Origin: Balanoglossus misakiensis | Taxonomy: Eukaryota > Hemichordata | Assembly (NCBI GenBank): GCA_040954595.2 | Contig: JBECUI020000031.1 | Span: forward strand, 124,001-188,000 | Direction: 5' to 3' | Length of the DNA stretch: 64,000 nt | Shown: piece after piece, positions 55,365-64,000 of the stretch | Layout of the letters: each line of letters begins with the position of its first letter | Numbering within the stretch: position 1 is the first letter of the stretch | Notes under the pieces: model-generated | Seen by the model: only the letters and a program-made list of their open reading frames with translations | What the model was told of the DNA's origin: nothing | Databases searched by the model: none | Program-made: the position numbers and the translations under genes

Positions 55365-56675
55365 TTAATTTGTCAAGGCAGCAACCGCTGCGCCAATAAG
55401 AGGAGCATTTTCCACCCGGACAATCTCATAGTAGCTACCGCGGGAGTTAAGGAAAGGTTGTAAAAGTCCTTCAACCCTCTGGCGGAAACGATAGTAGGCA
55501 TAATAGGTGGTACCGTCTATGTTCAGGCATACAGGTTTTAAAGGGGTTGGGCCCCCTTTACTCTTAAGGATAACCGAGGCTATGACGATTACCGTGAGCC
55601 GAGCCGCCCGTTCCAGCAGAGCATCCACAAGAAACCAGAGACGCTGGGCATCGGCCACCGTTCCCGATTGTTTCATCAGTGCCGCCAGGGGATTGTTCAT
55701 GTCATGGGGATTGTGGAGGTAGTTGTCGGTGTCCCGAGTGCTAAGGGGCCCAAGAATTCTTAGAGCTTCCACAGCTGCAGGGCTGAAAAGCTCCTGTGCA
55801 GCCAGGGCAATTGTGTGAGCAGCCAAGGCTCCAAAGTATTCCCCTGCAACCATTTTCTCCAACAGAGATTTCCCGGGATAGACAGTATTGGAATCAAGAA
55901 TCTCATCGGCTTTTCCCTGGGAAACAGAGGAAAAGAATCCAGACTCCACATTGATAATTTGGTGCTGCCGGGGATCAAGTCCCTTTACCTTGCCCAGTGC
56001 TGCGTTGGTTTCGGAATAGCAGCAGTTTGTTCCAGTACCTAAAATAAAACCGATGTAACGATCCCACTGCTTATGCTCCATGGAGGCTTTCCCAGCCAGT
56101 AGGGTTGCCACGGTATCGTTAAGAATCACTACCTCTGGAGGGGATGACACCCCAAGTTCGAAGAAAGCCTGCCTTAGTTCTTCACCGATTTTCTTTCCCA
56201 CCACTCCTGGGGCCCGCATTTCCTTGGTACAACGAATAAGCTCCCCATCCCGATTGGGGTACATATGTGTGGGGTAGGAAAAACAGAAACCAATTTTATC
56301 TCCTCTATTGATGAGAGGCCGAAGATACTCCGCCAAGGTAGAGAAAAATTCTTCCGACGAGACTTCTTTGTCCGTGCCGGGCATGGTATATCTGCTGTAA
56401 TTCTGAATTATGGGGCCACCGTCTTCGCCAAAGGAAAGCAGGGCTACCCGCAGGTTGGTACCTCCGGCATCCAGCACAGCCACCTGCTGTCCCCGGGGGA
56501 TGATCACATCGGCGTTGAGGTAAGTGGGAAGCATACCTAAGGTAGTTTCCTTCCCTGCCAACCCCTGCTCCATTTCTTTGAGGAAGCTGTTAACCATTGA
56601 TTCCAGGTCAAGTTCCTGGGGATGCATTCCTACTTTTCTCAAGAAACGATCTACATGGCTTTTTTCACTCACCAT
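55365..56675 (-). CDS. Hexokinase family sugar kinase
   Basis: About 436 residues of the two-domain hexokinase fold. The phosphate-1 motif VLDAGGTNLRVALLSFG is at about residue 70, then KIGFCFSYPTHMYPNRDGE (sugar-binding) and VVILNDTVATLLAG (catalytic aspartate in NDTVA). FILGTGTNCCYSE (phosphate-2), INVESGFFSS and VCLNIDGTTYY (adenosine) follow. It phosphorylates glucose or related hexoses with ATP in the cytoplasm. This eukaryote-like family is found in spirochaetes. ATG 56675 is the likelier start; GTG 56690 is possible. Confidence 0.9.
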   Translation of the reverse strand: MVSEKSHVDRFLRKVGMHPQELDLESMVNSFLKEMEQGLAGKETTLGMLPTYLNADVIIPRGQQVAVLDAGGTNLRVALLSFGEDGGPIIQNYSRYTMPGTDKEVSSEEFFSTLAEYLRPLINRGDKIGFCFSYPTHMYPNRDGELIRCTKEMRAPGVVGKKIGEELRQAFFELGVSSPPEVVILNDTVATLLAGKASMEHKQWDRYIGFILGTGTNCCYSETNAALGKVKGLDPRQHQIINVESGFFSSVSQGKADEILDSNTVYPGKSLLEKMVAGEYFGALAAHTIALAAQELFSPAAVEALRILGPLSTRDTDNYLHNPHDMNNPLAALMKQSGTVADAQRLWFLVDALLERAARLTVIVIASVILKSKGGPTPLKPVCLNIDGTTYYAYYRFRQRVEGLLQPFLNSRGSYYEIVRVENAPLIGAAVAALTN

Positions 56676-57207
56676 AACGTAGCTCTTCACCTTTCACCCT
56701 GAAGTATGGCAATAAAAGGAGAAATAGACAAGAGCAACAAAGGTTTACAATTTGTGCATAAAAGTTTTTTCTGAGGTCAGCATCGTTCCCTGTGTCAATG
56801 CCTGAGCTATACTACGTGTGAAGCACCTCCCCATCTCAGTTGAAGTCGATTCGCTGGCTGGCCAAGGGCTTGAGTCAAGTCCGCCACGGTCTTTATCCCT
56901 TTAGCCAGTTCGGCAATTATCTCCTCTAAACTATCTTCACTAAGGAGAACACTGTTCACCTTAGTTCCTCGTTGCCAAGTTTTGCTTATTAAAAATGAGG
57001 CAGTTCACGATTTCCTTTACAAATTTACTTTGTCTACGATTCACTCCGCAGGAAAAATGGAGGGTAAATCTTCATCACCCTCCATAAGACTAGTATGCCA
57101 ATACCAGCCTACCCCGCTTTTTTACATCAATTTCGGATGGGAGGCACCACCTCTCCTACCTGAGGCAAGCAGCAGGTCAAGAACCCTGTTCCCACGAATC
57201 TGAGATC
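56676..57207. other. Intergenic region with one possible small ORF
   Basis: A minus-strand frame 56959-56807 (GTG start, GAGGA seven bases upstream) encodes about 50 residues with an amphipathic helical stretch (LSEDSLEEIIAELAKGIKTVADLTQAL). It has no recognised family and could be a remnant. The rest of the spacer shows nothing further. Confidence 0.35.
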
Positions 57208-60200
57208 CTAGGGGCCTGTCTTAGAATCAAGCTGTTCACCAAAATATTCCTTATCAATGGTGTCCCAGAGGCTCGGCCATTTACCATCTCCGATCCAGAC
57301 CAGATCTCCCAGCTGATCCGGTAAACCATCACCATCACCATCCGTGCCATTACCAAAAGACGGTTGAAAGTCAACATTCTGGAAAATCTCGACACCACCT
57401 GTTGTTGCCGGATTTCCATCATCAGCATAGTAGGTATAGGAACCCGCCGTCCCCCTTCGTTCCAGATTTGCTTCTTGGCTGACTTCAGAGACAACACCTC
57501 CTGATCCATTGCTACCAGACCCAAAAGTATTTAAGGGTAGTCCTGATGCAAAAGTATCACCTGCTGAGTTTCGATCAAAATGGGCGTCCATAACAACGTC
57601 ATTGTCATTTATTCCAACAAGAGCACCTATATTGGTATTGGTACTACCTGCCTTCCGTGTTACGGTAGCCGTTGAATAACCGCTGAATGTTCCAACTTTA
57701 TTTGCCCCGACTAATCCCCCAACAGTAACTTCGCCAAGTACAGATCCTAGATTATAACCTGCGGTAACTCCATGATCCTCGGCTACAAGTCCCCCAACAA
57801 CGTTATTTCCAGTAACCGTAGAGGCCACATACCCAATTACTTCACCAGTGCCTCCATTGTATCCTGATCTAAAATTATATGATGCAAGCCCACCAACATA
57901 ATTAAAACCTTGTATGGATGCTGTATCTGAAACGTAACCAATGACCATGCCGCCTAGATTGTTCACCACCAAACCTCCCACTAAAGAACCAGACGAATTG
58001 ATGGTACCCTCCATAGAACCAATTATCACACCCGGGAACTCGTTGACTCCAACCAAACCACCCGCTTGATCGGAAGTCTCCATCGTACCACGCATTACTC
58101 CTTTTACCGTGCCGCGATTCAATCCAACTAGTCCACCGACTCTCGTCCCTCCTGTCATCGTGCCTGTTACCACCCCCCGTATGTTACCTCCATCATTCAT
58201 ACCTACCAAACCGCCAGAAGAATTTTGTGTAATTTCTACTTCTGCTTCACTTTCCACATCGTAAAGATTTCCATCCCCATCGACAAAACCGGCAATTCCT
58301 CCAACAAAAGTCCCTGTCCCTCCGCTGAGAGTGGTGGTATTGGATCCCGTTACTGTACTACCTGTCCGTGAAACAATCTGCACACTGACATTGCTTATTG
58401 TGCCTGCATAGAGACGGCCTACAACCACACCAGCTACAAAAGTTGCTTGAATATAAGGATCAACAAAATCAATATCACTAACCACAACCTTATCCGCACT
58501 GTCGGCTTCTATTGCTCCAAAAAGTCCCACATCAGGCATATAAAAGCCGTCTATATACAAATTGGTAATTTTGAAGCGTCCACCTCCAGTTTTGGCACCT
58601 GTCAGAGTTCCGGTAAACCTGTTCATATCCGAACCAACGGGAAAGAATCCCGGAAACTCTTGAATGCCGTATGTTCCCGCTTCAGGCATAGTAATGTCTG
58701 TTTTCAAGCTGTAGTCATTCGACAGGTTGTTCCTCATTGCCTGCAAGTCACGCCACGAATAAATATCGCCGCTTGCGCTTTTAGGTCTGTTTATTGTGAC
58801 GACTCCGCGGTTGTACAAAGGAGACTCTGATACATGCAATTCTATTGTTACAAAGTTACCCAGACTCTCCCAATGCTGCGCATGAGTCATTGACGGTCCA
58901 ATACCCACACGGTTATCATCAGTGCGAACAATCAACGCTGTATTACTATCATAGACAACAGTCTGGGAGATGGTGTTTCGGATAAGCATCCTTGCCGACA
59001 CATCTGATCCATCAGTCATATCAGTTAACGTTATGAGGAAGGGATTATCAATGTCGCCAATGCTGAAATATTGCTGCGAGAGTGCTTCAAGTTCATTTTT
59101 GTAAGCAAAGTTTGGTGTTACTGTAATAGTCATGTATGCCAAACTATTATCGATGTAGTTCACAGATTCGGAACTAGCAGTAACAACAATGTCAAAGAGA
59201 CCGGCAGGAACACTATCTGTAAGCGTTACGGTCCCATCCGAGGTAACAGAGATACCACCATCCATGGAGTAGTTAGAATCCGCCGCAGCGACACTATAGG
59301 TGATTTGTGCTTCCTGAGGAAGGTTTGTCGTTGCTATAGCATAGCTGTCTTGCGTACCCTTTGCTATGGTAACCGGTGTGTCATAGTCAAAGCTATACGA
59401 AGCCAGGGACTTCGGATTCACGGTAAGGACTAGCTCTATTACCGAGCTACCATGGTAATTGGCACTGGTGGGAACGGCAGTCACGGCAACATTGTAGCTA
59501 CCGGCAGCAATAAAATCGCTTACATTGATAGCTCCTCCATTGAAAGAAATGCCTATTCCTATATCCAAAGTTTCGTTTGGATCAGCAGCACTAATGCTAT
59601 AGGTTACGTTGGCATTCGTAGGAATATTTGATCCCAGTATCGAATAGCTTTTTGACTCCTTGTACTCTGCCGGTTCTATGTTACCATAGGTAAAGAGGTG
59701 CTCGCTTATGGAGACAGACACCACTTCCAATACCACATCAACTGTTACGGTGCCGCTGTAGTTATTGTTACCAGGTGTTGCCATTACTGTAAGAGCATAG
59801 GTGCCAACAGAACGAGATTGGTGGATGCCTACAGCGCCTTCAATAGTAATTCCTATCCACGCAGTATCATCATCTGGATTAGTCGCCTGGATGCTATAGC
59901 GTACATCGGCATCGTCGGGAATGGTCGTCTGTATGGGATACAATGTTGCAGTACCATACACAGCTGATTCGGAGGTGTCATAGGTCAAAACGTATTGATT
60001 CAAGGCTTGTGGTTCTATGCTTATTACGGCTGTTGCTGCCAGAACGCCTAGATGCTGGTCGCTCAATGCTTCAATATCTATTTGATAATCTCCCGCTGGT
60101 ATTGTGTCCGAAAGGATTATGCTCCCTTTAGCCGCATCCCCATCAATGATATTAAGAGAGAATCCTGGATTGAGAATACTCTGACCTGAAGCTCGTACGT

Positions 60201-62295
60201 TGGTCATAGAATAGTTTAGTTCGTTATTCTGGAACCCTGTAGTGCTCGGGGGGTAGTTACGGGCAACACCGTATTGGGCCGGATCTCCACTTGTGTCATA
60301 CGACAGACTGCCACTGATGTTAGGTAGTATCACTGTCACTGCGATACTATCGCTTTTGTTACTATCTACGCTGGAAGTCACGGTAATAATGCTCTCGCCT
60401 TCTGCTCCCTGTGTAGCAAAAGTGCCCATAGCATCTACCGTAATAATTCCAGGCATGCTGCTACTCCAGTCAACTTCCTCCGACACGTTCTCTGCTTCAA
60501 CACTTGCCGTCAGGGGTAAGGCATCTCCATGAGTAATCTCCACTGTTTCGGGAGCCGTAGATCCATCCAAAATCAAAAGCACATCAATAACACCGTTACT
60601 TCGTAGAACAACGGTGCTGCTCCAATCGCTAAACTTTGCCGTATTGTCGGGATTGATAGCCCTGACCCTGATTTCATAGTCAAGAGCACTACCTAAATTT
60701 TCAATTGTTATTGTTTGATCTGTGAGAGAAGCATCCTCAGGCTCAATCCATTCACTACTCCCTAGCTCTCGATAATTAACGGAATACAAAGATTCTGTCC
60801 CTTCATCACCGTTAATCTTTTTCCCATGGCTTACTGGCTGCCAACTCAGCTCCAGAACATTCGTACTCTGAGTCCCGATATCTTTTACAATACCGTCTGG
60901 AATTCCCGGAACCGTAGAGCTATCTGTGGATATCGTCGTGCTTACCGTTTGCACCGTCCCTAGAGATGAAGCCCCTTCACTGTTTGTTGCGCGTACCACA
61001 ACAAAGTACGTAGTTTCAGGACTGAGGGAGTCAATGACAATCTGAGTGTCCTGATTGTCAGTGTCTACCTGCAAGTTTCCCTGTATAGCGATTGCTTCGG
61101 CTGTATCAAATGTCGGAGACAGATAGACATCGTAGGTGGTATCCAGTTCATAACCACGGCTGTCCCGGCCTTTTGGCACCGCTGTCCATTCCAGGGTTAT
61201 AGACCGTTCTTCCTGTTTGCTCAGAAGAATACTTCCAACAGCTGCTGGTGCTGAAGCAAGAGAAAGCGTGGTAACCTGGAACAATTCGCTTGCTGCCCCT
61301 TCCAGACCTTGGGGCAACACATTGCTGGTAGCGGTTATCCTCAGGGCATAACTGCTATCTCCAACAAGGTCGCGAATTGCTGCAGAAGTTATGTTACCAT
61401 TGACATTCAGGGTGTTTAGGTCAGGATCCGTTGTTGCTATTGTCGTTCCTTCTTTCCAATAAACAGTGTATTGGGTAATGCTGGCAGGTTCTTCTTCTGA
61501 AAGATTTCCTGCCAATGCAGCCTTCCAGCTAAGGGAGAGTAGAGCTGTGGCACCATCGACGGAGGCAGAAGAAGAAGCACTGAGTTCTGTTGGTGGTCCC
61601 GGTGCTTGCAGTAGTCCTGTGGGTATTCCCCAAATAATGCCAGCAGCGGCCGTACCGTTTGCATTGATTGCCGCCACACTGAAGGCATAATTGACATTAT
61701 TGACCAAGCCTTCAATATGCAAGGTTTTGCTATCGTTATCCCCACTTTCTATAACTCCATCATAGGGGAGCATCTCCGTTGCGTTCTGACCATAGTATAC
61801 CTCGTAACCAGCTATAGGTTGGCCGTTATCCTGCGGCTCTGTCCATCTCAGCCAGACTTCTGTATCGCCAACAAAAATTTGCAGATCATCTATCCGATCT
61901 GGAACAATTATGGTCCTTACCTCCTCAAGAACTACGTCCTCAGACTGACCTCCTTCTGTAACAAGAGCAACAGCTATGCTGTACCCTGATCCGGAGAATA
62001 ATTCTGTTATGGTATAAAGAGACCTCCCATCCTCATCTGTCTCTATATCATTTACAGTCGGTTTTTTGACAATAGGACTTCTATTTTCTGTAGAGCTTAG
62101 AGTAATAATATAATTGGTAATCTCTATCTCTTCTGGAGCTATCCAACCTATTTTGATACTACTCCCCATAACTTCCACGACGCTCAGATCTGCGATGGGG
62201 GGAATTTCCTCAGGCTGTTCATCCGCGCATGAAAGTAAAACGAGAGCTAGTATCAGACAGCTCATTATTTCCCTAAAACGACGATATTGACTCAT
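57208..62295 (-). CDS. Giant FN3/Ig-like/GLUG surface lipoprotein
   Basis: 1695 residues. The signal peptide ends in lipobox LLSC (about residue 23), followed by an acidic spacer. About five fibronectin-III domains cover about 35-560 (each with a SIxIxW/LxWxxP strand and YxxxxxA end, for example VWLRWTEPQDNGQPIAGYEVYYG). A bacterial Ig-like (Big_2) domain covers about 570-660 (VDWSSSMPGIITVDAMGTFATQG). Four related beta domains of about 100 residues follow (about 660-1095; YxxxTxxPxxAxVxYSI...AGxYxxxVTA). A linker and then about 12 GLUG repeats (about 1340-1590; GGLVGxNxGxVxGxxxGT) complete it. The architecture suits a long surface fibre or adhesin. Its GLUG repeats differ from the tandem array's, so it is a distant relative. 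No repeat tract lies in its leader, and the start at ATG 62295 is open throughout. Confidence 0.88.
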   Translation of the reverse strand: MSQYRRFREIMSCLILALVLLSCADEQPEEIPPIADLSVVEVMGSSIKIGWIAPEEIEITNYIITLSSTENRSPIVKKPTVNDIETDEDGRSLYTITELFSGSGYSIAVALVTEGGQSEDVVLEEVRTIIVPDRIDDLQIFVGDTEVWLRWTEPQDNGQPIAGYEVYYGQNATEMLPYDGVIESGDNDSKTLHIEGLVNNVNYAFSVAAINANGTAAAGIIWGIPTGLLQAPGPPTELSASSSASVDGATALLSLSWKAALAGNLSEEEPASITQYTVYWKEGTTIATTDPDLNTLNVNGNITSAAIRDLVGDSSYALRITATSNVLPQGLEGAASELFQVTTLSLASAPAAVGSILLSKQEERSITLEWTAVPKGRDSRGYELDTTYDVYLSPTFDTAEAIAIQGNLQVDTDNQDTQIVIDSLSPETTYFVVVRATNSEGASSLGTVQTVSTTISTDSSTVPGIPDGIVKDIGTQSTNVLELSWQPVSHGKKINGDEGTESLYSVNYRELGSSEWIEPEDASLTDQTITIENLGSALDYEIRVRAINPDNTAKFSDWSSTVVLRSNGVIDVLLILDGSTAPETVEITHGDALPLTASVEAENVSEEVDWSSSMPGIITVDAMGTFATQGAEGESIITVTSSVDSNKSDSIAVTVILPNISGSLSYDTSGDPAQYGVARNYPPSTTGFQNNELNYSMTNVRASGQSILNPGFSLNIIDGDAAKGSIILSDTIPAGDYQIDIEALSDQHLGVLAATAVISIEPQALNQYVLTYDTSESAVYGTATLYPIQTTIPDDADVRYSIQATNPDDDTAWIGITIEGAVGIHQSRSVGTYALTVMATPGNNNYSGTVTVDVVLEVVSVSISEHLFTYGNIEPAEYKESKSYSILGSNIPTNANVTYSISAADPNETLDIGIGISFNGGAINVSDFIAAGSYNVAVTAVPTSANYHGSSVIELVLTVNPKSLASYSFDYDTPVTIAKGTQDSYAIATTNLPQEAQITYSVAAADSNYSMDGGISVTSDGTVTLTDSVPAGLFDIVVTASSESVNYIDNSLAYMTITVTPNFAYKNELEALSQQYFSIGDIDNPFLITLTDMTDGSDVSARMLIRNTISQTVVYDSNTALIVRTDDNRVGIGPSMTHAQHWESLGNFVTIELHVSESPLYNRGVVTINRPKSASGDIYSWRDLQAMRNNLSNDYSLKTDITMPEAGTYGIQEFPGFFPVGSDMNRFTGTLTGAKTGGGRFKITNLYIDGFYMPDVGLFGAIEADSADKVVVSDIDFVDPYIQATFVAGVVVGRLYAGTISNVSVQIVSRTGSTVTGSNTTTLSGGTGTFVGGIAGFVDGDGNLYDVESEAEVEITQNSSGGLVGMNDGGNIRGVVTGTMTGGTRVGGLVGLNRGTVKGVMRGTMETSDQAGGLVGVNEFPGVIIGSMEGTINSSGSLVGGLVVNNLGGMVIGYVSDTASIQGFNYVGGLASYNFRSGYNGGTGEVIGYVASTVTGNNVVGGLVAEDHGVTAGYNLGSVLGEVTVGGLVGANKVGTFSGYSTATVTRKAGSTNTNIGALVGINDNDVVMDAHFDRNSAGDTFASGLPLNTFGSGSNGSGGVVSEVSQEANLERRGTAGSYTYYADDGNPATTGGVEIFQNVDFQPSFGNGTDGDGDGLPDQLGDLVWIGDGKWPSLWDTIDKEYFGEQLDSKTGP

Positions 62296-62575
62296 TGCGA
62301 CCTGCCTCTAATCCATCTGTCTATAGAAGGATTTTTTAAACTGAAACAAAATTAAGTATAAGATGGGTTAAATCACATTTCAAATTTATGCCTATAAAGC
62401 GTATAGTTTATTTTTATATAGTGGCTATTACTTTTCTGACAATGAAATATAGAGGGCGTTTTACACAAAGCAGGAGATGGGTTCAAGGATAGGCCCCCCC
62501 TTAGCAAGATACGGTGAGACAAGGGGATTTTTTTATTGGTAGGCAGGAGTGCTAAGTTCTTGGAGACCTTGCCTC

Positions 62576-63106
62576 CTAGGCAAGGTACCTTTTTATATTG
62601 GCAACATAGTGAGCCGCATTAATTCGGAGATTTTCTTTCTCTTCTTCTCTAACGCGTCGAATCATCCGTGCCGGAGCCCCCACAATCAGAGAGTTGTCAT
62701 CAAAATCGGCTTTGCCTGTTACCAGAGCTCCAGCACCAACAATACAGTTTTTACCAATACGGGCCCCCGAAAGAATTATGGCTCCCATACCAATAAGACT
62801 GCCATCGCCGATAGAACAACCGTGAATAATCGCATTATGCCCAATGGTGACTCCTTCACCAACAAGGCAGGGATTTTCTCTATCTGTGTGTAGAACGGAA
62901 CCATCTTGAACATTGGAGCCCTGCCCCACAACAATACGTTCAATATCTCCTCTGAGTACGGCGTGAAACCAGATGCCGACATCCTGATGGAGAACCACAT
63001 TGCCAATAACGTCGGCACTGGGGGCTACAAAAATCCTCTCCCCTTCCAAGCGGGGGCTAATTCCTTCAAAACTGCTTAACATAGTTTCATTATGGCAGAA
63101 TTTCAT
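62576..63106 (-). CDS. Gamma-carbonic anhydrase-like hexapeptide-repeat protein
   Basis: 176 residues forming a left-handed beta helix of hexapeptide repeats: VIGNVVLHQDVGIWFHAVLRGD, QDGSVLHTD, VTIGHNAIIHGCSIGDGSLIGMGAIILSGARIGKNCIVGAGALV, then APARMIRRV and a C-terminal helix. The metal-binding histidines at VLHTD, TIGHN and IIHGC are present, so zinc or iron binding by a trimer is expected. Whether it hydrates CO2 is uncertain, as for many YrdA/CaiE-like members. Internal ATG at residue 9 is an alternative start. It is 43 nt after the ankyrin gene on the same strand. Confidence 0.88.
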   Translation of the reverse strand: MKFCHNETMLSSFEGISPRLEGERIFVAPSADVIGNVVLHQDVGIWFHAVLRGDIERIVVGQGSNVQDGSVLHTDRENPCLVGEGVTIGHNAIIHGCSIGDGSLIGMGAIILSGARIGKNCIVGAGALVTGKADFDDNSLIVGAPARMIRRVREEEKENLRINAAHYVANIKRYLA

Positions 63107-63149
63107 GGTTTAAACCACTGGAAGCAGCCGTTTCCCCGAGAAGACCCCA

Positions 63150-64000
63150 CTACAAAAGAAGAAGTTTACGTATAGCCTGATCTTCTGTAACTTCAGCAGG
63201 GCGGCGTCCCTTGTTGTCCAGGGCCTCTTTATCTCCTCCTGCCCTCAGAAGCTCCTCCACGGCTTTCAGAGCACCTGCGTAGGCAGCATGATGAAGAGGA
63301 GTCCAGCCTTCTGAATCAACACCTTGGGGAAGGGCCCCAGCCTGAAGGAGCTCCCTAAGTATGTCCCAGTGATGCAGCCTGGCAGCCACCAGAATCAAGG
63401 AGTAGTTCCGAGGATCTAGAACATTGGGATCGGCGCCGTTTTGAAGCCTGGAGCGAACAAGATAGGTCTGGCCATTGATTACCGCTGCTACCAAAGACTG
63501 ATGAGGATCCGATAGCTTAGAAAAACCTACAAGCAAATGTCCCCCTACAAACCGATAATGGGCGTCTTCCTTATCTTCTGGATACTCCAACAAAACAACA
63601 ACAATCCGTTCTTCAAACGGGCTGCTCAAGCAGCCCAGCAGAGTTAATTCCCGCGGGGGGGGAGAAGCTGAACGATAAAGTTCCTTTTCATCGCGGCGGG
63701 AGGTCTTGAGGACAACGCTGTAAAATTTTTTGGAAGAAGTAGGAGGGAGAACCTCTAGAGAATAAGTAATTCCATCCTTGTTAAAACTGGGCCCACTGTC
63801 TCGGATCTCAAAGTCTTTCTCTAAGCCGAAACGCTGAGAGAGGCGGTCAAAAAAAGCCTGGTTCCTATTCCAGAATGCCTCCAGATAATTGGGGCCGGCA
63901 ACCTCTGCAGGGTCTGAATTGTAGAGAATATCATCCGTAACGGTGTCCACAACCGAAACGTGATAGGCCGCAATCCCCCCTGAGGAAGCTTCCTTATAGA
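63150..64000 (-). CDS. Ankyrin-repeat protein (partial at the right edge)
   Basis: The frame is open through the right edge of the window (YKEASSGGIAAYHVSVVDT...), so the GTG at 63950 is probably not the true start. At least 283 residues are present. The visible N-terminal half is an unassigned domain (FEIRDSGPSFNKDGITYSLEVLPPTSSKKFYSVVLKTSRR). The C-terminal third has three to four ankyrin repeats (about 160-260): TYLVRSRLQNGADPNVLDP, LILVAARLHHWDILRELLQAG, GWTPLHHAAYAGALKAVEELLRAG. Ankyrin repeats mediate protein binding. The partner is unknown. Confidence 0.78.
   Translation of the reverse strand, partial: YKEASSGGIAAYHVSVVDTVTDDILYNSDPAEVAGPNYLEAFWNRNQAFFDRLSQRFGLEKDFEIRDSGPSFNKDGITYSLEVLPPTSSKKFYSVVLKTSRRDEKELYRSASPPPRELTLLGCLSSPFEERIVVVLLEYPEDKEDAHYRFVGGHLLVGFSKLSDPHQSLVAAVINGQTYLVRSRLQNGADPNVLDPRNYSLILVAARLHHWDILRELLQAGALPQGVDSEGWTPLHHAAYAGALKAVEELLRAGGDKEALDNKGRRPAEVTEDQAIRKLLLL

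Overview
The window looks like a chromosomal segment of a free-living or host-associated spirochaete-type bacterium. This is an inference. It rests on a family of large secreted GLUG/leucine-rich-repeat/fibronectin-III lipoproteins, a NusG-domain-II plus Gx-type membrane protein operon, a eukaryote-like hexokinase, and moderate GC content with standard codon use. No rRNA, phage, insertion sequence or CRISPR array is visible. Three tRNAs (Leu-CAA, Gly-UCC, Phe-GAA) are present.

Layout. Positions 1-11.5 kb hold a tandem array, all on the minus strand, of four paralogous surface lipoprotein genes; the first is cut by the left edge. A fifth member lies at 15.7-18.3 kb and a larger, more distant GLUG/FN3/Ig lipoprotein at 57.2-62.3 kb. 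Between and after them are hsp20 (with a sigma-54 type promoter), a secreted Cys-less double rhodanese, an EamA permease, a GT-C glycosyltransferase, a RecQ-like helicase, a formylglycine-generating-enzyme-like lipoprotein, a TauE/SafE permease, feoA-feoB, an aminotransferase and a PlsC-like acyltransferase. A NusG-II/Gx operon follows, then a minus-strand block with a LysM-like protein, an esterase, rlmN, an RNase HII-like gene and an alpha-galactosidase-like gene. Next are a TM2 protein, an EIIA-cation antiporter pair, tpx and an orphan structured transcript. 43.1-48.5 kb is a methionine/one-carbon cluster: a stand-alone homocysteine methyltransferase module, a MetH lacking that module, a rubredoxin missed by length filters, and a homocysteine methyltransferase-MTHFR fusion. 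48.5-55.2 kb contains five consecutive genes broken by one or more frameshifts, followed by hexokinase, the large lipoprotein, a gamma-carbonic anhydrase-like protein and an ankyrin protein running off the right edge.

The most interesting system is the lipoprotein array. Genes 1 and 2 carry an identical 63-nt run of a tetranucleotide (TCAC on the coding strand) between a well-placed ATG/Shine-Dalgarno and the lipoprotein signal peptide. Changes in repeat number would therefore switch each lipoprotein on or off, the classic layout of a phase-variable contingency locus. As written, both genes are out of frame (OFF); one more unit, or two fewer, would restore the frame. The third and fifth paralogs are also out of frame in the same leader, by one base in an A or T run. 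Only the fourth is open from start to end.

A strong caution applies. feoB, the SGNH hydrolase, the Gfo/Idh oxidoreductase, a small secreted protein, an RNB exoribonuclease and a hybrid histidine kinase are all broken by frameshifts, two of them clearly in homopolymers, and the tRNA-Gly has a 6-nt anticodon loop. This pattern suggests uncorrected single-base indels in the assembly (or, less likely, gene decay). It weakens the homopolymer-based OFF calls. It does not explain away the tetranucleotide tracts themselves.
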